NCBI GenBank assembly: GCA_013813955.1
Contig: JACCQW010000067.1
Coordinates: 1 to 8,569, forward strand
Origin: Solirubrobacterales bacterium
Lineage (GTDB): Bacteria > Actinomycetota > Thermoleophilia > Solirubrobacterales > Solirubrobacteraceae
Direction: 5' to 3'
DNA length: 8,569 nt
Part shown: positions 6,126 through 8,569 of the stretch, piece by piece
Position numbering within the stretch: the first letter of the stretch is position 1
Layout: every line of letters begins with the position of its first letter
Program-made: the position numbers and the translations under genes
Notes under the pieces: model-generated
Database searches by the model: none
Seen by the model: only the letters and a program-made list of their open reading frames with translations
Told to the model about the DNA's origin: nothing

Positions 6126-6401
6126 ATGAAGCTCCTCTACAAGCCCTTCGGGATCATCCTCGGCGTCGCGGCCGGAATCCTTGCGCGCCAGCTGTTCAGC
6201 CAGCTCTGGGGCTACATCGACGACCGCGAGCCGCCCAAGGCGACCACCGAGGAGTCATCCTGGGTCAAGGTGCTCGGCGCCGCCGCCGTCCAGGGCCTGA
6301 CGTTCGCGGTGACCAAGGCGGCGGTCAACCGCGCGGGCGCCAAGGGCTACTCGAACCTGACCGGCGTCTGGCCGGGCGAGAAGCGACCCGACATCGAGTA
6401 G
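6126..6401 (+). CDS. DUF4235 small membrane protein
   Basis: The 91-residue product matches the actinobacterial DUF4235 family by its whole layout. MKLLYKPFGIILGVAAGILA opens a first membrane helix (about 7-24), a short acidic linker follows (31-44), then SSWVKVLGAAAVQG leads a second hydrophobic helix (about 46-66) with TKAAVNRAGAKG, and the end carries the family-typical LTGVWPGE (78-85). The length is normal for the family. Its biochemical role is unknown; it is predicted to be an inner-membrane hairpin. It is transcribed divergently from the 232-aa gene across 58 bp. A TAGCCT hexamer 8 nt before the ATG and the lack of a ribosome site suggest a leaderless message. A hairpin at 6424-6443 may end its transcript. 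Confidence 0.88.
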   Translation: MKLLYKPFGIILGVAAGILARQLFSQLWGYIDDREPPKATTEESSWVKVLGAAAVQGLTFAVTKAAVNRAGAKGYSNLTGVWPGEKRPDIE

Positions 6402-6423
6402 CCGGCGCGGAGCGCGAGGACGG

Positions 6424-6443
6424 GGCGGCTCTTGACAGCCGCC
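6424..6443 (+). terminator. Hairpin after DUF4235 overlapping the response-regulator promoter region
   Basis: GGCGGCT (6424-6430) pairs perfectly with AGCCGCC (6437-6443) around the loop CTTGAC, and TTACA follows. It sits 22 bp past the DUF4235 stop, as expected for a terminator, though the U-run is minimal. The TTGACA hexamer (6432-6437) falls in its loop and the first T of the 3' arm's partner side, so the same DNA may also be an operator. Confidence 0.5.
6432..6437 (+). promoter_or_regulatory. TTGACA hexamer, candidate -35 of the two-component operon
   Basis: This is a perfect sigma-70-type -35. The best -10 by the local pattern is TAGGCT at 6459-6464, but the 21-nt spacer is longer than normal; at 17 nt lies the poor TGACTA. 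A long spacer is what would be expected of an activator-dependent promoter, but the TTGACA match may instead come from the repeat it overlaps. Confidence 0.4.
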
Positions 6444-6459
6444 TTACACGCGGGTGACT
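6433..6459 (+). promoter_or_regulatory. Three 11-bp-phased direct repeats, likely OmpR-family operator
   Basis: TGACA (6433), TTACA (6444) and TGACT (6455) start exactly 11 bp apart, one per helical turn. OmpR/PhoP-type regulators bind head-to-tail to direct repeats with this phasing. The array ends 18 bp before the start of an OmpR-family regulator gene, so autoregulation is the natural reading. It overlaps TTGACA and reaches the TAGGCT hexamer. Confidence 0.55.
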
Positions 6460-6464
6460 AGGCT
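6459..6464 (+). promoter_or_regulatory. Candidate -10 element for the two-component operon (TAGGCT)
   Basis: TAGGCT lies 13 nt before the ATG at 6478, predicting a leader of about 6-7 nt. It fits the TAGnCT pattern seen upstream of rplY, mfd and the DUF4235 gene. No Shine-Dalgarno is obvious. Confidence 0.4.
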
Positions 6465-6477
6465 CGGTTCGACGAGC

Positions 6478-7134
6478 ATGCGCGTCCTGGTCGTAGAAGA
6501 TGAATCAGACCTCGCGGAGGTCATCGCGCGCAGGCTGCGCCGCGAGGGGATGGCGGTCGATGTCGCCCCCGACGGCCGCGCGGGCCTCCTGAAGGCGGCG
6601 GTCGTCGACTACGACGTGGTCGTCCTCGACCGCGACCTCCCGGAGGTCCACGGCGACGCGGTGTGTACCGAGCTGGTCCGGTCCGAGCGCCCGCCGCGGA
6701 TCTTGATGCTGACCGCCTCCGGGGAGGTCGGCGACCGCATCAGCGGGCTCGACCTCGGCGCCGACGACTACCTGGCCAAGCCGTTCTCGCCCGGCGAGCT
6801 CGTCGCGCGACTGCGCGCGCTCGAGCGCCGCCCGGCCCTCGCGCACCCGCCGCTGCTTCGCCGCCACGACGTCGAGCTCGACCCCGCGCGCCGGCATGTG
6901 ACGCGCGGCGGACATCCGATCGATCTCGGGCGCAAGGAGTTCGGCGTCCTGGAGGTGCTCCTGCGGGCCGATCGCGCCGTGGTCAGCTCGGAGGAGCTCC
7001 TGCGCGCGGTCTGGGACGAGAACGCCGATCCGTTCACCGCGGTCGTGCGGATGACGATCATGGGGCTGCGGCGCAAGCTCGGCCCGCCGGCCTTGATCGA
7101 GACGGTGACCGGCGTGGGCTACCGGATCCCGTGA
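6478..7134 (+). CDS. OmpR-family response regulator
   Basis: The 218-residue protein is a DNA-binding response regulator that accepts phosphate from the adjacent kinase. The receiver domain (1-115) has the acidic pair E7/D8 in VLVVEDE, phospho-acceptor D51 in VVVLDRDLPEVHG, switch T79 in ILMLTAS and conserved K101 in DDYLAKPFSPGEL. The output domain (about 125-218) is a winged helix: DVELDPARRHVTRGG, IDLGRKEFGVLEVLL, SSEELLRAVWDE, the recognition-helix region AVVRMTIMGLRRKLG, and the wing ending IETVTGVGYRIP. I chose the ATG at 6478 because the protein then begins exactly at MRVLVVEDE; a GTG at 6454 would add eight unusual residues and lies within the repeats. Its last codons overlap the kinase start. 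It is likely autoregulated through the phased repeats just upstream. Confidence 0.96.
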   Translation: MRVLVVEDESDLAEVIARRLRREGMAVDVAPDGRAGLLKAAVVDYDVVVLDRDLPEVHGDAVCTELVRSERPPRILMLTASGEVGDRISGLDLGADDYLAKPFSPGELVARLRALERRPALAHPPLLRRHDVELDPARRHVTRGGHPIDLGRKEFGVLEVLLRADRAVVSSEELLRAVWDENADPFTAVVRMTIMGLRRKLGPPALIETVTGVGYRIP

Positions 7135-8336
7135 GCCTGCGGCCCACCATCCGGCTGCGCCTGACGGCGTGGTATGCGGCGATGTTCCTCGCCTGCGGCG
7201 CGGTGCTGCTTGGTCTGAGCTACTTCGTCGTCCGCGAGGAGTTCGAGCCGCAGGTTCAGCGGCGTCCCGCGACACAGGTCGAGCGGGGTGCCGCGCCGGA
7301 CCGCGATGGCGGCGTGATCGCCCCTGCCGAGCGGCCGGCGGTCGTCGAGCGGCGGGTCCGCGAGGAGGAGCGCCGTCGCGACGAGGAGGCGCTGGCGGAC
7401 GTTCTCGGGTGGTTCGCGGCGGTCCTCGGCCTGTTGACGGTCGGATCGGTGGGGATCGGCTGGCTGGTCGCCGGGCGTGCGCTGGCGCCCGTGAGCCGCA
7501 TCACCGAGACGGCAAGGCGGGTCTCGGGTCAGAGCCTCCACGAGCGGATCGCGCTCGACGGGCCGCGCGACGAGCTGAAGGAGCTGGCCGACACCTTCGA
7601 CGCGATGCTCGCGCGGCTCGACACGACCTTCGAGAGCCACCGCCGGTTCGTGGCGAACGCCTCCCACGAGCTGCGGACCCCGCTCGCGATCATGCGCGCC
7701 GAGCTCGAGGAGCTCGCGGAGAGCGGGCCGCTGCGGGCCGACCAGCAGGCGATGCTGGCCAACGCACGGCGCTCCGCGACGCGCAGCGAGCGGCTGATCG
7801 CCAGCCTGCTGACCCTCGCTCGCAGCGAGGGCGAGCTCCAGCGGCGAGCCCCCGTGGACCTGGGCGCCCTCGTCCGGCAGGCGCTCGAGGCAGAGCGCTG
7901 CGCTCCCGCGGACGGTGTGCGGATCGGCGCGGACCTTCGTCCTGCCGAGGTCGCCGGGGATCCGATCCTGCTCGAGAGCCTCGTCGTCAACCTGATCGAG
8001 AACGGCCTGCGCCACAACCTTGCGGGCGGGCAGCTGCACGTGACCACGCGAAGCGACGGCGACGGCGAAGGCGAAGGCGAAGGCGAGCTGGTGGTGACCA
8101 ACACCGGACCCGTCCTCGACCCCGACGACGTGCATCGCCTCTTCGACCCGTTCGCGCGACCGGATCGGTCCCGCGCTAGGCCCGACCGCGGCTTCGGGCT
8201 GGGACTCTCGATCGTCCGCGCCGTCGCCACGGCCCACGGCGGCGCCGTCGCGGCGCTGCCGCGCGCGGGAGGCGGGCTCACCGTGACCGTCCGGCTGCCG
8301 GTCCTCTCCCCCACCGCGGAGCAGCCGCGATCTTGA
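7131..8336 (+). CDS. Sensor histidine kinase of the adjacent response regulator
   Basis: This 401-residue inner-membrane kinase senses an unknown signal and phosphorylates the regulator. It starts at GTG 7131, overlapping the regulator's TGA as GTGA; an isolated ribosome site is weak, so translational coupling is likely. The first membrane helix spans about 11-34 and the second about 91-114, leaving a short extracytoplasmic loop of about 56 residues rich in Arg and Glu, too small for a PAS or Cache sensor domain. A HAMP linker (about 112-165) leads to the H-box FVANASHELRTPLAIMRAE with H179, the N-box NLIENGLRHN with N291, and the glycine-rich GFGLGLSIV lid region of the HATPase domain. A DGDGEGEGEGE run interrupts the ATPase domain. 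The C-terminus is complete. It belongs to the HisKA class typical of OmpR-family partners. Confidence 0.95.
   Translation: MSLRPTIRLRLTAWYAAMFLACGAVLLGLSYFVVREEFEPQVQRRPATQVERGAAPDRDGGVIAPAERPAVVERRVREEERRRDEEALADVLGWFAAVLGLLTVGSVGIGWLVAGRALAPVSRITETARRVSGQSLHERIALDGPRDELKELADTFDAMLARLDTTFESHRRFVANASHELRTPLAIMRAELEELAESGPLRADQQAMLANARRSATRSERLIASLLTLARSEGELQRRAPVDLGALVRQALEAERCAPADGVRIGADLRPAEVAGDPILLESLVVNLIENGLRHNLAGGQLHVTTRSDGDGEGEGEGELVVTNTGPVLDPDDVHRLFDPFARPDRSRARPDRGFGLGLSIVRAVATAHGGAVAALPRAGGGLTVTVRLPVLSPTAEQPRS
8058..8087 (+). repeat. Hexanucleotide tandem repeat (GGCGAn x5) inside the kinase gene
   Basis: Five consecutive copies of GGCGAn (GGCGAC, three GGCGAA, GGCGAG) encode alternating Gly-Asp/Glu. 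A degenerate AGCGAC precedes them. The six-base unit keeps frame, so copy-number change would lengthen or shorten the loop without inactivating the protein. Confidence 0.85.
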
Positions 8337-8363
8337 GGAAACACTTAGCGCGAAGGGGCGAAA

Positions 8364-8395
8364 GCTGACGGTGGGCAGACAGCACCGTGGCCAGC
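8364..8395. promoter_or_regulatory. Imperfect dyad with 11-bp-phased half-sites upstream of the secreted-protein gene
   Basis: The 96-bp gap between kinase and next gene holds TGACG (8366) and AGACA (8377), 11 bp apart, echoing the repeats upstream of the regulator. The same bases form an imperfect hairpin: GCTG/CAGC and ACGGTG/CACCGT with a GGC bulge and a 9-nt loop. It may be a regulator site, a weak terminator for the kinase, or chance. I see no clear -35/-10. Confidence 0.3.
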
Positions 8396-8421
8396 ATGGG
8401 GATCGTCAACCAACGACCCAT

Positions 8422-8427
8422 AGGAGG
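8422..8427 (+). promoter_or_regulatory. Shine-Dalgarno AGGAGG of the last gene
   Basis: AGGAGG stands 5 nt before the ATG at 8433 and fixes that start. Unlike the regulator and DUF4235 genes, this gene has a conventional leader. Confidence 0.8.
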
Positions 8428-8432
8428 TCTCG

Positions 8433-8569
8433 ATGTTCATCACCGACACACTGCTGCGCCGCCCGGTCACCAAGGTCGCGGTGGCGGCAGCGGCCGCCGC
8501 CGCTCTGGCCGGCGGCCTCGTCGGCGCCCAGGCCGCGGACGCGGGCTCGGAGCAGCCGCAGTCCGTCAC
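8433..8569 (+). CDS. N-terminus of a secreted protein of unknown function (cut by window edge)
   Basis: Only 45 codons are inside the window and no stop is reached. The residues form a clear export signal: MFITDTLLRRPVTK as n-region, an alanine-rich hydrophobic core (VAVAAAAAAALAGGLVG), and cleavage sites at AQA or ADA. RRPVTK aligns with the RRxFLK twin-arginine consensus except at the two hydrophobic positions, so Tat export is possible, Sec equally so. The mature part begins AGSEQPQSV, polar and without a recognisable domain. A strong Shine-Dalgarno supports the start. Its position directly behind the two-component operon, with a possible regulator site between them, makes it a candidate target gene. 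No function can be assigned from this fragment. Confidence 0.72.
   Translation, partial: MFITDTLLRRPVTKVAVAAAAAAALAGGLVGAQAADAGSEQPQSV

Noticed and set aside
7119..8237. A 372-codon minus-strand open frame over the kinase gene
   Set aside because: The plus strand carries all histidine kinase motifs here; the antisense reading is compositionally biased and has no motif.
8396..8432. ATG at 8396 as an alternative start for the last gene
   Set aside because: It is out of frame with the signal-peptide reading and has no ribosome site.
8345..8569. Minus-strand open frame at the right edge
   Set aside because: It lies opposite a convincing signal-peptide gene with a perfect Shine-Dalgarno, and its translation has no recognisable features.

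Overview
The window is GC-rich bacterial chromosome (roughly 70% G+C, strong G/C at third codon positions) with ordinary gene density. The actinobacterial-style neighbourhood rplY-pth-mfd, a DUF4235 protein, a twin-arginine ferritin-like protein and a -10-like motif of the form TAGnCT point to Actinomycetota. My best guess is Thermoleophilia/Solirubrobacterales; that placement rests on protein flavour only. I see no rRNA, tRNA, CRISPR array, insertion sequence or phage gene.

Layout: (1) 1-599, minus: the N-terminal 199 residues of the transcription-repair coupling factor Mfd, cut by the window edge. (2) 746-1570, plus: a predicted exported ferritin-like protein standing alone, closed by a strong hairpin that also lies just past the end of the convergent pth. 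(3) 6067 down to 1639, minus: five same-strand genes in the order unknown 232-aa protein, membrane-anchored 144-aa protein, secreted GH2 glycosidase, ribosomal protein L25/Ctc, peptidyl-tRNA hydrolase. (4) 6126-6401, plus: DUF4235 small membrane protein, divergent from the 232-aa gene. (5) 6478-8336, plus: an OmpR-family response regulator and its sensor kinase, overlapping by GTGA. (6) 8433-end, plus: start of a gene for a secreted protein, cut by the window edge.

How they work together: Mfd, L25 and Pth are core information-processing genes, with the ferritin-like gene interposed between pth and mfd. The two-component pair probably regulates itself: three direct repeats spaced exactly 11 bp lie just upstream of the regulator, overlapping a TTGACA hexamer and a hairpin. 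A weaker pair with the same spacing precedes the secreted-protein gene downstream of the kinase, making it a candidate target. Several genes without a Shine-Dalgarno carry a TAGnCT hexamer close upstream of the start, suggesting leaderless or very short-leader transcripts. The least explained genes are the 232-aa and 144-aa proteins upstream of the glycosidase. I did not find a clearly new multi-gene system.
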